From Bacteroidaceae bacterium (GTDB taxonomy: Bacteria > Bacteroidota > Bacteroidia > Bacteroidales > Bacteroidaceae), in NCBI GenBank assembly GCA_900752815.1, contig CAADWS010000011.1, forward strand, positions 14,399 to 78,398: a stretch of DNA of 64,000 nt, in the 5' to 3' direction. The notes beneath the pieces were generated by a model. The model worked only from the letters and a program-made list of their open reading frames with translations. It searched no databases and had not been told where the DNA came from. Of the stretch, positions 34,949-44,455 are shown piece by piece; within the stretch, counting starts at the first letter, position 1; the number at the start of each line of letters is the position of its first letter. The position numbers were made by a program, and so were the translations under genes.

Positions 34949-36109
34949 TTAACGTTTTCCTATTTTTACTACTTCGCGCACCAGATATACGCCGTCATAA
35001 CCGGCAGCAAAGCCATCGGTCCATTTGCCGGCATATTCCACCCGCAGCGTAGCAGGGGCCGGCTGCCAGTCCTTGCGTCCGCCGACGGCGCGGTCGTAGC
35101 CTTCGGCCAGTGTCCCCGTCTTGTCGACAAGCCAGAATTCCTGATTGCTGCCGGCGGGACGGAACGAACGCACTTCATGCCCCAGCCGCACGGTGCCGCT
35201 GAGCGTGAGGAGCACATCCGTCGACAGACTGTCGGGAACGGCCTCCGACACGTCTATGTTCTGCTCGTCGAAAAGCGGAGCATCCTGTCCCACCTCCACA
35301 AAAATAGCCTTGTTCGGCCAGGCGTCGGGCACCTCAAAATAGCGGTAACCGCTATTGCCGATACCCCATCCGCTGCAGGTGTAAGGCACCGGCTCGCGCT
35401 GGAAAGTTTCCTCCATGCGACGGGCATAGTCGCCGTCGGGTTCCAATACATAACGGCTGACTCCACGGCGCCGCGAGGTCACTTTGCGGAAACGGCAGGT
35501 CTGCGAAGCATCCCACCCCTCAAGCGCCGCAAGCTGCGGCAACACCTCGTTGATGTCGCCCTTCTCCAGGCTGAACACCCGAATCAGCGGATGCGGCCGT
35601 GCATCGCCGTCGCGCACCATCACGACACCGGGCAGCGAAGGGTCGGCCAACAGCCGGATGTGCTCATTGCGCTGCACGGGCAACTTCAGCCCCGCACCTT
35701 CCAGTTCCTGCCATTCAAAGCCCTCGACACTCTCCCGCGACGGACGGGGCACAGGTACAGGCCGGGATTCATTCTGACGCACATAAGTAGACTGCAGGCT
35801 GCCGCGCTGCACAGTCATGGTGTCATTTTCCAGGCGGACAATGTGCAAAGTGTCCGCAAACTTCGGGCCCTCCTCATTTCCCATGCGCTCTGCCATGAGC
35901 ACCAGCAAATCCCCTTCCTGCTGCCAACTGCAATAATTCACCGTGTGCAAGCCAATGGAGACGGCCGTACCGTCGGCATTCAGTTCCAATCCCTGTTCAA
36001 AGGGGGCTGACAACTGACCCGCATCAATCCAACGCCCGGATAAATCCGGAATTTCCGAACCGCCGCAGGCGGCAAGCAGGAACGGAAATAAAGGAAGTAG
36101 TCGTTTCAT
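34949..36109 (-). CDS. Lipocalin-like lipoprotein, larger paralogue
   Basis: A 386-residue lipoprotein (MKRLLPLFPFLLAACGGSE). Its N-terminal 115 residues are a lipocalin-like domain parallel to the next gene: LSGRWIDAGQ, GLELNADGTAVSIG, NYCSWQQEGDLLVLMAER and DTMTVQRG in the same spacing. The C-terminal 250 residues have no motif I recognise, though their strands suggest a beta-rich surface domain. The pair form a two-gene operon, probably created by tandem duplication. Confidence 0.72.
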   Translation of the reverse strand: MKRLLPLFPFLLAACGGSEIPDLSGRWIDAGQLSAPFEQGLELNADGTAVSIGLHTVNYCSWQQEGDLLVLMAERMGNEEGPKFADTLHIVRLENDTMTVQRGSLQSTYVRQNESRPVPVPRPSRESVEGFEWQELEGAGLKLPVQRNEHIRLLADPSLPGVVMVRDGDARPHPLIRVFSLEKGDINEVLPQLAALEGWDASQTCRFRKVTSRRRGVSRYVLEPDGDYARRMEETFQREPVPYTCSGWGIGNSGYRYFEVPDAWPNKAIFVEVGQDAPLFDEQNIDVSEAVPDSLSTDVLLTLSGTVRLGHEVRSFRPAGSNQEFWLVDKTGTLAEGYDRAVGGRKDWQPAPATLRVEYAGKWTDGFAAGYDGVYLVREVVKIGKR

Positions 36110-36633
36110 GTTTCCGAAGATTTTACGTTATGTGGTTTGATTTTCAATCCTTTCTGCTGTCTGCAAGCAGACATCACTTTTTTCGTCCGGCAGGAAGCAC
36201 TTTCCGTTCGTCTTCTCCCCCACCGGCCGAAACCCTGTAGTCAGCCACGCGGCTGACGGCATCCCTGTTAGTTAAATCTGCCACAAAATAATAAAAACCT
36301 GCGCAGACAACAAACAACGCGCATTATGTTCTAAAGCAGTTTTCCCGCTCCGCGACAGGCAGAAAATCCTTCGGCTGCAAGCGGAAAGGAAGACGGACTG
36401 CCGGCGGCAAAGCGATTGTACACGGCCGGAAGCGCGGGCCGCCCCGTGCGGCAGGACGCCCTCCGCCTTTCCAACAAATGAACGGCACGCCGGGATGCGG
36501 AATCCTCCGCTCACGCATACAGAAAAAGGCGCGGCACGCCTTTCTCCTTTCAGAAAAGCATGCCGTGCCTCAAAAAGTTATCTGTAAGCGGACGGCGGAG
36601 GAACATCTCCCTCGCCCCGTCCTGCAACCGGCT
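36110..36633. other. Intergenic region upstream of lipocalin-like pair
   Basis: 524 bases without a credible gene. An 80-codon minus-strand frame at 36272-36514 is basic and Cys-rich with no start context. Near the purL end (about 36525-36590) an imperfect GGCACG/CGTGCC stem may terminate purL. Confidence 0.45.
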
Positions 36634-39600
36634 TTACTTGCGGTGTGCCTCCACCCACTTGCGGGCGTTGACAAAGGCTTCCACCCAAGGTGTCACGTCG
36701 TCGGCCAGGCGATCGGCCGGATAATAGGCGTTCTGCCAGGGGAAGAAGGCACGCTCCAAGTGGGGCATCATGGCCAGATGACGGCCGTCGGGACTGGCAA
36801 TACCGGCTACGTTATAGCTGGAACCGTTCGGATTGCCGGGATAGCTGTCGTAATTGTACTTCAACACCACATTGTAGCGGTCCTCGGGCAGAGGCAGGTC
36901 GAACTTGCCTTCGCCATGAGCCACCCAGATGCCCAGCTGGTCGCCGCTCAGCGAGCCGAACATCACACTGCGGTTGGTCGTCACGGTGACACCGAGGAAG
37001 GCACTTTCAAACTTGTGCGAATTGTTGTGCAGCATGCGGCTGCGCTTCTTGTGCTCCGGATTGATAAGATTCAGCTCCACCATCAGCTGGCAACCGTTGC
37101 ACACACCAAGCGAAAGGGTATCCTCGCGGGCATAGAAGCGGTCGAGCGCCGCCTTGGCCTTGGGGTTATAGAGGAAGGCACCTGCCCATCCCTTGGCCGA
37201 GCCGAGTACGTCGGAATTGGAGAAGCCTCCGCAGAATACAATCATGTTGATATCGTCGAGTGTCTCGCGACCGGAAATCAGGTCGGTCATCATGACGTCC
37301 TTCACATCGAAACCGGCCAGATAAAGCACGTAGGCCATTTCACGCTCGCCGTTCGTACCCTTTTCACGGATGATGGCGGCACGCACACCGCTGGGCGTGC
37401 GGCGCTCGGGCGTAATGCCGTAGCTTTCAAACGTACCCTTGAACTCAGGATGGAAGTGGAACTCAACAGGCTGCTGCTTGTAGTTTTCATAACGCTGCTT
37501 GGCACAGCCGTTGAAGCTCTGCTTCGTGTCGAGCAGGTAGGAAGTCTCATACCACACGTCGCGCAGATAGTCGATGCCGAACTGGTAAGTGGCACCGTCC
37601 TTCTCGGCCAGAATGTGGCGCTCCTCGACAGGTTTGCCCAACTTGACATAAGCGATGCCGGCAGCGTCGAGCACTTCCTTGAAGGCAGCCTTGTCCTTGT
37701 CGGCCACCTGCACCACAACGCCGGGGTTCTCGGCAAAGAGCGCTTTCACCAGGTCGGCCTTCTTGAAGCCGTCGAGCGAAATTTCCAGACCGCCCTCGGT
37801 GTTGGCGAAGCACATTTCCAGCAAGCAGGTAATCAGACCGCCGGCCGACACGTCATGGCCAGCCAGGAGCAGACCGCGCTTCACCAATTCCTGCACAGCG
37901 TTGAATGCATCGCGGAAATAGTCGGGATTCTTCACCGTCGGCACATCGCTACCCACGAAGCCGAGGCTCTGGGCGAAGGCCGACGCTCCCAGACGGAGCT
38001 CGTCGAAGGAGAAGTCGATATGATAGAGTGTGGATTTTTCCTGCTTGATGACGGGCGAAACGACCTTGCGCACGTCGCTCACCTCGCCGCCGGCACTGAC
38101 AATGACCGTACCCGGCGAAACGACTTTCTTGCCGTCAGGATACTTCTGCGTCATGGAAAGCGAATCCTTGCCCGTCGGCACGTTCACACGGATGGCACAG
38201 CAGAAATCGCTCAAGGCTTCGACACCCCGGTAAAGGCGGGCGTCTTCACCCTTCTGCGAACGGCAGGGCCACATCCAGTTGGCTGAAAGGCTGACGCTGT
38301 CGAGGCCTTCGCTGAGCGGTGCCCAAACGAGGTTGGTCAACGACTCGGCCACCGAAAGCACCGAACCGGCAGCCGGATCGGCCAGTCCGGCCTGCGGAGC
38401 ATGGCCGATAGCCGTTGCGATACCTGCCTTGCCGCGATAGTCGAGAGCCACCACGCCACAGTCGGACAGCGGCAGCTGCAACTCGCCCTGGCACTGCTGA
38501 CGGGCCACCTTGCCCGTTACGGAGCGGTCCACCTTGTTGGTCAGCCAGTCCTTGCAGGCTACGGCTTCCAACTGGAGTACGTTATTGAGATACTGCTCTG
38601 TCTTGGCCACATCGTAGGTAACGTCGGCATACTTGCGCTCCACGGTTTCGTCGACCATCACCGTTTTGGGCGAATGGCCGAACATCTGGGCCACATCCAG
38701 GTCGAACGGACGCACACCGTCAGCCTGCTGGAAGGAGAAGTGGGCATCGCCCGTGGTTTCGCCCACCACATACATCGGGGCACGTTCGCGCTCGGCGATG
38801 CGGCGCACATGTTCCAGGTGTTCCTCCTGAATCAGCAAGCCCATGCGCTCCTGGCTTTCGTTGGCAATGATTTCCTTGGCCGAAAGCGTGGGGTCGCCAA
38901 TGGGCAGCTGCGCCATGTCGATGCGTCCGCCGCATTCCTCCACGAGCTCGGAGAGACAGTTCACGTGGCCGGCACTTCCGTGGTCGTGAATAGAGACTAC
39001 GGGGTTGACATCCTCCTCGCAAAGGGCGCGCACCAAGTTGTTGGCACGTTTCTGCATTTCGGGGTTGGCACGCTGCACGGCGTTGAGCTCGATGCCGCTG
39101 CTGTAACGGCCGGTGTCAACCGACGAAACGGAACCGCCGCCCAGACCGATGCGGTAGTTGTCGCCGCCGACCACCACCACCTTGTTGCCCTTGCGCGGTT
39201 CGCCCTTGAGGCAGTCGCGACGGGTGCCGTAGCCCACGCCGCCGGCCAGCATGATAACTTTGTCGTAGCCATATTCCTCACCATTCTCCTGATGCTCGAA
39301 AGTAAGCACCGAACCGGTGATGAGCGGCTGGCCGAACTTGTTGCCGAAGTCGGAAGCGCCGTTGGAAGCCTTAATCAGAATCTGCTCGGGCGTCTGATAA
39401 AGCCACTGACGCACAGGCAGAATGTTCTCCCACTCGCGGCCGCCGTCAAGGCGGGGATAACTGGTCATGTAGACCGCCGTTCCGGCAATGGGCCAGGAGC
39501 CTACACCGCCGCCCATACGGTCGCGGATTTCACCGCCCGTACCCGTGGACGCACCGTTGAAGGGCTCCACCGTCGTCGGGAAGTTGTGGGTTTCAGCCTT

Positions 39601-40332
39601 CAGCGAGATGACGCTCTCGATGTCCTTGATGACAAAATAGTCGCTGGTGGCGTGCTCTTTCGGAGCGAACTGTTCCACCACCGGACCGGCCGAGAAGGCC
39701 ACATTGTCCTTATAGGCTGACACGATTTTATGCGGATTTTCCTGTGTCGTCTTCTTAATCATCGCAAAGAGGGAGGACGGTTTTTCCTCACCGTCGATGA
39801 TAAACGTACCTCCGAATATCTTGTGGCGGCAGTGCTCCGAATTAATCTGTGCAAAGCCGAACACTTCAGAATCGGTCAGCTTGCGGCCCAACTGGCCCTC
39901 TACCTTGTGCAGATATTCGATTTCTTCGGGCGAGAGCGCCAGTCCCTCCTGTTCGTTATAGCTCTCCAGGTCCTCGATGTTCACTATCGGGGCCGGCTGA
40001 ATGTTCACCGTAAAGATATTCTGGTCGAGCCCTTGATAGAGGCGCTGCAACATGGGGTCGTGCTCGGCTTCGCCATCCTTCACCGGGAAGTACTCCTCAA
40101 TGCGGCTGATGCCGTGCAGATTCATGTTCTGGGTGATTTCCACGGCATTTGTGCTCCAGGGCGTCACCATTTCGCGGCGCGGACCTGCAAACCAGCCTTC
40201 CACGCTTTCGCTCTGCAGGCATTCGGCCTCGCCGTAGAGCCAGCACAGTTCCTTAACCTCTTCGCTCGAGAGCGTGTGGTCGGCCGCAGTGGCTATCACG
40301 CTCTTTTGGGGTGTTCTAAAAAAGAAAATCAT
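36634..40332 (-). CDS. purL: Phosphoribosylformylglycinamidine synthase, large form
   Basis: Cytosolic enzyme of step four in purine synthesis: FGAR, glutamine and ATP give FGAM. The 1232-residue single-chain form joins an N-terminal linker domain, two FGAM synthase halves and a C-terminal glutaminase. Markers are HCRHKIFGGTFIIDG, KAETHNFPTTVEPFNGAST with GGEIRD, and VSIHDHGSAGHVNCLSELVE. The glutaminase has Cys in LGVCNGCQLM (about residue 1077) and the late His and Glu in PHLERAFFPWQN. It is a single-gene unit with a good -7 element before it. Confidence 0.97.
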   Translation of the reverse strand: MIFFFRTPQKSVIATAADHTLSSEEVKELCWLYGEAECLQSESVEGWFAGPRREMVTPWSTNAVEITQNMNLHGISRIEEYFPVKDGEAEHDPMLQRLYQGLDQNIFTVNIQPAPIVNIEDLESYNEQEGLALSPEEIEYLHKVEGQLGRKLTDSEVFGFAQINSEHCRHKIFGGTFIIDGEEKPSSLFAMIKKTTQENPHKIVSAYKDNVAFSAGPVVEQFAPKEHATSDYFVIKDIESVISLKAETHNFPTTVEPFNGASTGTGGEIRDRMGGGVGSWPIAGTAVYMTSYPRLDGGREWENILPVRQWLYQTPEQILIKASNGASDFGNKFGQPLITGSVLTFEHQENGEEYGYDKVIMLAGGVGYGTRRDCLKGEPRKGNKVVVVGGDNYRIGLGGGSVSSVDTGRYSSGIELNAVQRANPEMQKRANNLVRALCEEDVNPVVSIHDHGSAGHVNCLSELVEECGGRIDMAQLPIGDPTLSAKEIIANESQERMGLLIQEEHLEHVRRIAERERAPMYVVGETTGDAHFSFQQADGVRPFDLDVAQMFGHSPKTVMVDETVERKYADVTYDVAKTEQYLNNVLQLEAVACKDWLTNKVDRSVTGKVARQQCQGELQLPLSDCGVVALDYRGKAGIATAIGHAPQAGLADPAAGSVLSVAESLTNLVWAPLSEGLDSVSLSANWMWPCRSQKGEDARLYRGVEALSDFCCAIRVNVPTGKDSLSMTQKYPDGKKVVSPGTVIVSAGGEVSDVRKVVSPVIKQEKSTLYHIDFSFDELRLGASAFAQSLGFVGSDVPTVKNPDYFRDAFNAVQELVKRGLLLAGHDVSAGGLITCLLEMCFANTEGGLEISLDGFKKADLVKALFAENPGVVVQVADKDKAAFKEVLDAAGIAYVKLGKPVEERHILAEKDGATYQFGIDYLRDVWYETSYLLDTKQSFNGCAKQRYENYKQQPVEFHFHPEFKGTFESYGITPERRTPSGVRAAIIREKGTNGEREMAYVLYLAGFDVKDVMMTDLISGRETLDDINMIVFCGGFSNSDVLGSAKGWAGAFLYNPKAKAALDRFYAREDTLSLGVCNGCQLMVELNLINPEHKKRSRMLHNNSHKFESAFLGVTVTTNRSVMFGSLSGDQLGIWVAHGEGKFDLPLPEDRYNVVLKYNYDSYPGNPNGSSYNVAGIASPDGRHLAMMPHLERAFFPWQNAYYPADRLADDVTPWVEAFVNARKWVEAHRK

Positions 40333-40361
40333 AGGAATTTATATTGTTTCGAAACTTTCTA

Positions 40362-40369
40362 CAAATATA
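40362..40369 (-). promoter_or_regulatory. Promoter -7 element of purL
   Basis: TATATTTG on the minus strand, 30 bases before the ATG. No purine riboswitch-like fold was seen in the short leader. Confidence 0.5.
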
Positions 40370-40508
40370 CGGAATTCATTTGGAAAGCCATCCATGAAAA
40401 CAGCAGAAAATCGCCGTTGCCGCCATATCCCTGCCGTTGCCGCAAGGAAGGAGCAGCAACAGCCCTGCTCCGACACGGATGCCCATCGTCCCGAATGAAG
40501 GAAAACAA

Positions 40509-40552
40509 GTCCGGCGGACGGCATACCTGACCAGGCATCCCGTCCGCCGGAC
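40509..40552 (-). terminator. Terminator of the LRR protein gene
   Basis: 13-bp perfect stem (40509-40521 with 40540-40552), followed on the minus strand by TTGTTTTC, 58 bases after the stop codon. Confidence 0.7.
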
Positions 40553-40609
40553 CGTCGCTTGCGCAGCCCGTCAGGCGTTGCTTTCAAATCCGAGCAAACC
40601 GCAGGATAA

Positions 40610-42160
40610 TCAGAGCACCACTTTTCGGCTTACTCCGTTGACCTTCACGACATAGACACTTCCTGCCGGCAACGGGATGCTGATTTCAGCGCCATTCGCC
40701 CGCAACTGATGCAAGAGCCGCCCCTGCAAATCATACACACGGAGTTCAGCCCCGGCCGGTGCCTGAAGCACCTTGACTCCACCAGCCACTGGCTGCAACT
40801 TCCAATCGTCCGATGCTTCCATGCCCTCAATTCCCGTAAGGTCTGTTTCCAAAATATGCTGGAATTTACGCCAGCCCAACGCTTCACGATAACGTTGCCC
40901 GCAACCTTCCGGAACACGAAGCACGGTGAGTCCGTAACCTTCTTCGTTCATAAAGAACACATCTTCCCAATATTGTTCGCCATCCTGTGTTCCACAAGCC
41001 GGCGGATTTATGCTCGGACAGACAATTTCCTCCAGCACCGTGTAATCTGTTGTCAAGGCAAAAGCTCCATACTCCACCTTTTCCAGTTCCGGATTCAAGA
41101 TAATCTTTTTCAATGTCGGCTTACCGACAGATATATCCTCGGGATAGTTTTCCGGATGCAACAAATACAACAGATCTGCAAATGCCTGCGTATCAATTAC
41201 GCGCACATGCCCGGGAACCGTAAAGGTATCTGCGCCGTATTGCAGAAACAGCTTCAGATGCGTCAGATCCTTGCTGTAGACCACATTCTCCCGCACCGTC
41301 AGTTCCGGATTATCCGGATGAATCTTCAGGTTGCGCAATTCCGTATAGAAAAATGCCAGCGGAGAGATTTTCCGGACACTGGCCGGCAAACTCAGTTCCT
41401 TCATGGAATTGAAAGAAAATACCTGATGGCCAATTTCTTCCAGGCCTTCATTCAAAGTCACTTCCGACAGATTCACACAATAAAAGAAGGCATAATCTTC
41501 CAATTTCTTGATTCCTCCCGGAATATTGAGCGAACGGATTGAGTAGCAGGCTTGAAATGCATTTTCTCCTATTTCGGTCAGCCCGGCGGGCAACACGATT
41601 TGAGTCAATGAAGTACAAAACGAAAAAGCGTATGCACCAATTGACTTCACATTTTCCGGACACACTAACTCTGTCAGGCTTACACAATTGGCAAAGACCC
41701 AATCACCGACAACCGACAAAGATTCCGGCAACACGACCCGTTTCAAACTCCCGCATGAGAAAAAAGCAGCATATCCCAGGCTGTCATTGCTCGCGTAATA
41801 ATACCGCATGGTGCCATCACCGGCTTCCAACGAAAAATACGGGTCGCCGCCCGCCACCATACGGGCCTCACTCAAATCCAAATTCTCCAGGATGCCCGGC
41901 GTAGCACTACCGTTCACGTCGGAACCGGCCATTTCCCGCAACATACGCAAGTCATCGCCGTTCAGCTCGCCCTTCACCGAAAGGCTCACCACGTTATACT
42001 TTTCCGATTCGGGAATAAGATGGGGCAAAGCGCCCGGCACCAACACATCCAAATGGATTTCGGACTGGGCAGCCCCTCCTGCCGGCAACAAAATCAAAAC
42101 CAAAAGCAGGGTCAGGCACATACGACATCTCTTTACCAGTAAATTCTGTTTCATAAGCAT
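40610..42160 (-). CDS. Secreted leucine-rich repeat protein with C-terminal sorting-like domain
   Basis: A 516-residue exported protein of the BspA-like LRR_5 type. Six or more repeats of the form (L)xxIVLPAGLTEIGENAFQAC lie between about residues 130 and 380 (for example LTELVCPENVKSIGAYAFSF, then IPGGIKKLEDYAFFYC). The last 75 residues (AELRVYDLQGRLLHQLRANG, then ISIPLPAGSVYVVKVNG) look like the C-terminal sorting domain of type IX secreted proteins. LRR_5 proteins often bind host proteins or other cells. It lies next to repeat copy B and downstream of the pst operon. The composition is more AT-rich than its neighbours. Starts at 42160 and 42154 are both possible. Confidence 0.82.
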   Translation of the reverse strand: MLMKQNLLVKRCRMCLTLLLVLILLPAGGAAQSEIHLDVLVPGALPHLIPESEKYNVVSLSVKGELNGDDLRMLREMAGSDVNGSATPGILENLDLSEARMVAGGDPYFSLEAGDGTMRYYYASNDSLGYAAFFSCGSLKRVVLPESLSVVGDWVFANCVSLTELVCPENVKSIGAYAFSFCTSLTQIVLPAGLTEIGENAFQACYSIRSLNIPGGIKKLEDYAFFYCVNLSEVTLNEGLEEIGHQVFSFNSMKELSLPASVRKISPLAFFYTELRNLKIHPDNPELTVRENVVYSKDLTHLKLFLQYGADTFTVPGHVRVIDTQAFADLLYLLHPENYPEDISVGKPTLKKIILNPELEKVEYGAFALTTDYTVLEEIVCPSINPPACGTQDGEQYWEDVFFMNEEGYGLTVLRVPEGCGQRYREALGWRKFQHILETDLTGIEGMEASDDWKLQPVAGGVKVLQAPAGAELRVYDLQGRLLHQLRANGAEISIPLPAGSVYVVKVNGVSRKVVL

Positions 42161-42341
42161 TTTCTTTTTTCCCCTCAAGGATGAGCGGGAGTGAGTTAAA
42201 CAAATTCTACTATCATAGATTCTCTTATAAAATCATCTTCGAAGTCTCTTATTACCAGAAAGTTGAAAAAAGAGAAAAACCAAAGGGATTCAGAAATTGC
42301 ATCCGCAACGCCTTCACCCCTACACATTTCTTTATATTTTG

Positions 42342-42371
42342 CAAAATTACATAAAAAAAGCAAAAAACAAA
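42342..42371 (-). promoter_or_regulatory. Promoter of the LRR protein gene
   Basis: Minus strand TTTG (42371-42368), 18 bases, TAATTTTG (42349-42342). It implies an A/T-rich leader of about 175 bases with no gene in it. Confidence 0.5.
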
Positions 42372-42525
42372 GACATGTTTTTCCATCAAAAAAACCGTTT
42401 TCCGTAATTGGCCCCGGAAAAATTCCATCTGCACTCCACACGTACAGAACAGGAATAATCTGCTGATGATCCGGCATTTCCAAATCAACTTACCCTGCTT
42501 TCCAGGCATCCGGCGCACACCGGCC

Positions 42526-42609
42526 AAAAACAGTCAGTACTTTAGAAAAAACTATCCTTACTTTAGAAAAAACTGTCAGTACTTTTGTTTTTTCTATCCT
42601 TACTTCTGT
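42526..42609. repeat. 21-base periodic intergenic repeat, copy B
   Basis: Units CAGTCAGTACTTTAGAAAAA, CTATCCTTACTTTAGAAAAA and CTGTCAGTACTTTTGTTTTT at 21-base steps, then a shorter CTATCCTTACTTCTG unit. It has no long palindrome. It lies between the pst operon end and the LRR gene promoter. Confidence 0.85.
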
Positions 42610-42831
42610 TCCGGCGGGAATCCCGCGGCCCGCCACTCCGGCAAACCGGGCCGGAAAAGAAGCCGGCTGACAAAAAAACAGCCGGGACTTTTTTCATTGT
42701 CACCGGCTGCAAGAGAGAGCATCTGCCCTCCGATAAACGGAACCAAAAGAACCTGACAGCGCCTTCTTTTTCTGCTTTCTTCGTTTCGCCCAAGAAATTC
42801 CTATGATGAAAAAGACGCCTTCATTTTTTGT

Positions 42832-43599
42832 TTAACCCATTTTTCCCGTCAGATAGGCCCGTGTACGTTCATCGGCAGGCTGGGAAAACATCTTCTCCGT
42901 CAAATCATATTCAATCAAGTCGCCCAGATACATGAACATGGAACGTGAAGAGATACGCCGTGCCTGCCCCATATTGTGCGTCACCATCAGGATGGTCACC
43001 TCCTTCTGCAATTCCACCACCAGTTCTTCAATGTGCTGGGTGGCAATCGGGTCGAGCGCCGACGTAGGCTCGTCCATCAGCAGCACCTCGGGCTTCATGG
43101 CCAGGGCGCGCGCTATGCACAGACGCTGCTGCTGTCCGCCCGAGAGAAAGGTTCCCTTTTTGTTCAGCACGTCCTTCACCTCGTCCCAGAGCGCTACGCT
43201 GCGCAGACTCCGCTCAACCGTTTCGCTGCGCTCGGCCCGGGAGAGCCGTATGCCGTTCAGCGTAAAGCCGGCCAGCACATTTTCGGCGATGCTCATCGTG
43301 GGGAAAGGGGCAGGCCGCTGAAACACCATCCCCACTCTTCTCCGCACCTCAATCGGCTCCATCGAAAGGATGTCCTGCCCGTCGAGCAGGATTTCGCCGT
43401 CGACCCGTATGTTCGGATAAAGCTCGTGCATCAGGTTGGCCGCCCGCAGCAGCGTGCTTTTGCCACACCCCGACGGCCCCATAATGGCTGTAATGGTATT
43501 CCGCTCCACAGCGGCCGAAACATACTTCACGGCCATGGTCTGCTGCGAATAGGACACACAGGTATTCTTGAATTCGAGTATCGGATTTACGATTTCCAT
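42832..43599 (-). CDS. pstB: Phosphate ABC transporter ATP-binding protein
   Basis: A 255-residue ATPase of the PstSCAB phosphate importer. Walker A is GPSGCGKST, the signature loop FLSGGQQQRLCIARAL, Walker B LLMDEPTSALD, and the switch His is in MVTHNMGQARR. It overlaps the pstA 3' end by 13 bases and ends the operon. No phoU gene follows, unlike the usual arrangement; repeat copy B comes next. Confidence 0.96.
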   Translation of the reverse strand: MEIVNPILEFKNTCVSYSQQTMAVKYVSAAVERNTITAIMGPSGCGKSTLLRAANLMHELYPNIRVDGEILLDGQDILSMEPIEVRRRVGMVFQRPAPFPTMSIAENVLAGFTLNGIRLSRAERSETVERSLRSVALWDEVKDVLNKKGTFLSGGQQQRLCIARALAMKPEVLLMDEPTSALDPIATQHIEELVVELQKEVTILMVTHNMGQARRISSRSMFMYLGDLIEYDLTEKMFSQPADERTRAYLTGKMG

Positions 43600-44453
43600 T
43601 TTCTTGCAAGATATTTAGCGGTTAGGTTGAGTGTAAGTACGAAAAGCAACAGGAAGAGCGAAGCGCCCCAAATGAGGTCCTGCAGGTTGGGGTCGTTGAA
43701 GAATTCCCATATCAGCAGCGGTACGGCCGAAATCGGTTTGTCAATATCCCAGCGGATAATGGAGCAGCCCAGTGCCGTGAACATCAGCGGGGCCGTTTCG
43801 CCAATCACCCGCGAGATAGCCAGCAGCACACCCGTGAAAATTCCGCCGAAAGCCGACGGCAGAAGCACTTTCAGCGTGACGCGGGCACGGTTGCCGCCCA
43901 GCGCCAGACCTGCCTCACGGAGCGACGCGGGCAGGATGCGAATTGTCTCCTCCGTGGAACGGACAATCAGCGGCAGCATCATGATGAAGAGCGCCACACT
44001 GCCCGCAATGGCGGAATAGCCCTTCATGGGTACCACGACCCACGTGTAGGTGATAATGCCGATGATGACCGAAGGCGTGCCCTGCAACAAGTCGGTCAGA
44101 TAACTGACGGCCACGGCAAAACGCTTCTTCCCGTTCTCCGCCAGATAAACTCCGCCCAGGATGCCCACCGGAATGGCTACCAGCGCTGCCATGCCCAGCA
44201 TGATGACCGTGCCGACAATGCCGTTGGCAATGCCGCCGGGCACCGGCAGACCGGCCGCGGCAGCCTTCATGGCCTTATAGGCCGTAGGCGTGGGCTCGGT
44301 AAAGAACGACCAGGACAACTGGTCGTATCCGCGCAACAACACCTCACCCAGGATGGCCAGCAGCGGGATGGCCATGAACCCGGAAAACAGGCAAATCAGA
44401 AATTTGAAGAGCCGGTCCGACAGCAACCGGCGTTTGAGTCTTTGTTCATTCAT
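43587..44453 (-). CDS. pstA: Phosphate ABC transporter permease PstA
   Basis: A 288-residue inner-membrane permease with six hydrophobic spans. It shows the PstA-type cytoplasmic coupling loop (ILPASLREAGLALGGNRARV, then LKVLLPSAFGGI) and the family segment GNKR-like LAENGKKRFAVAVSYLTDLL followed by QGTPSVIIGIITY. It pairs with PstC, which ends only two bases upstream of its start. Confidence 0.95.
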   Translation of the reverse strand: MNEQRLKRRLLSDRLFKFLICLFSGFMAIPLLAILGEVLLRGYDQLSWSFFTEPTPTAYKAMKAAAAGLPVPGGIANGIVGTVIMLGMAALVAIPVGILGGVYLAENGKKRFAVAVSYLTDLLQGTPSVIIGIITYTWVVVPMKGYSAIAGSVALFIMMLPLIVRSTEETIRILPASLREAGLALGGNRARVTLKVLLPSAFGGIFTGVLLAISRVIGETAPLMFTALGCSIIRWDIDKPISAVPLLIWEFFNDPNLQDLIWGASLFLLLFVLTLNLTAKYLARKWKS

Positions 44454-44455
44454 GG

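Noticed and set aside
36272..36514. An 80-codon minus-strand frame in the purL-lipocalin gap
   Set aside because: Cys/Arg-rich, no start context, no motif, and no promoter element next to it.
36478..38286. A 602-codon plus-strand frame opposite purL
   Set aside because: Antisense shadow of purL, with no known domain.
40333..40400. Purine riboswitch before purL
   Set aside because: The leader is only about 25-30 bases after the -7 element, too short for such a fold.
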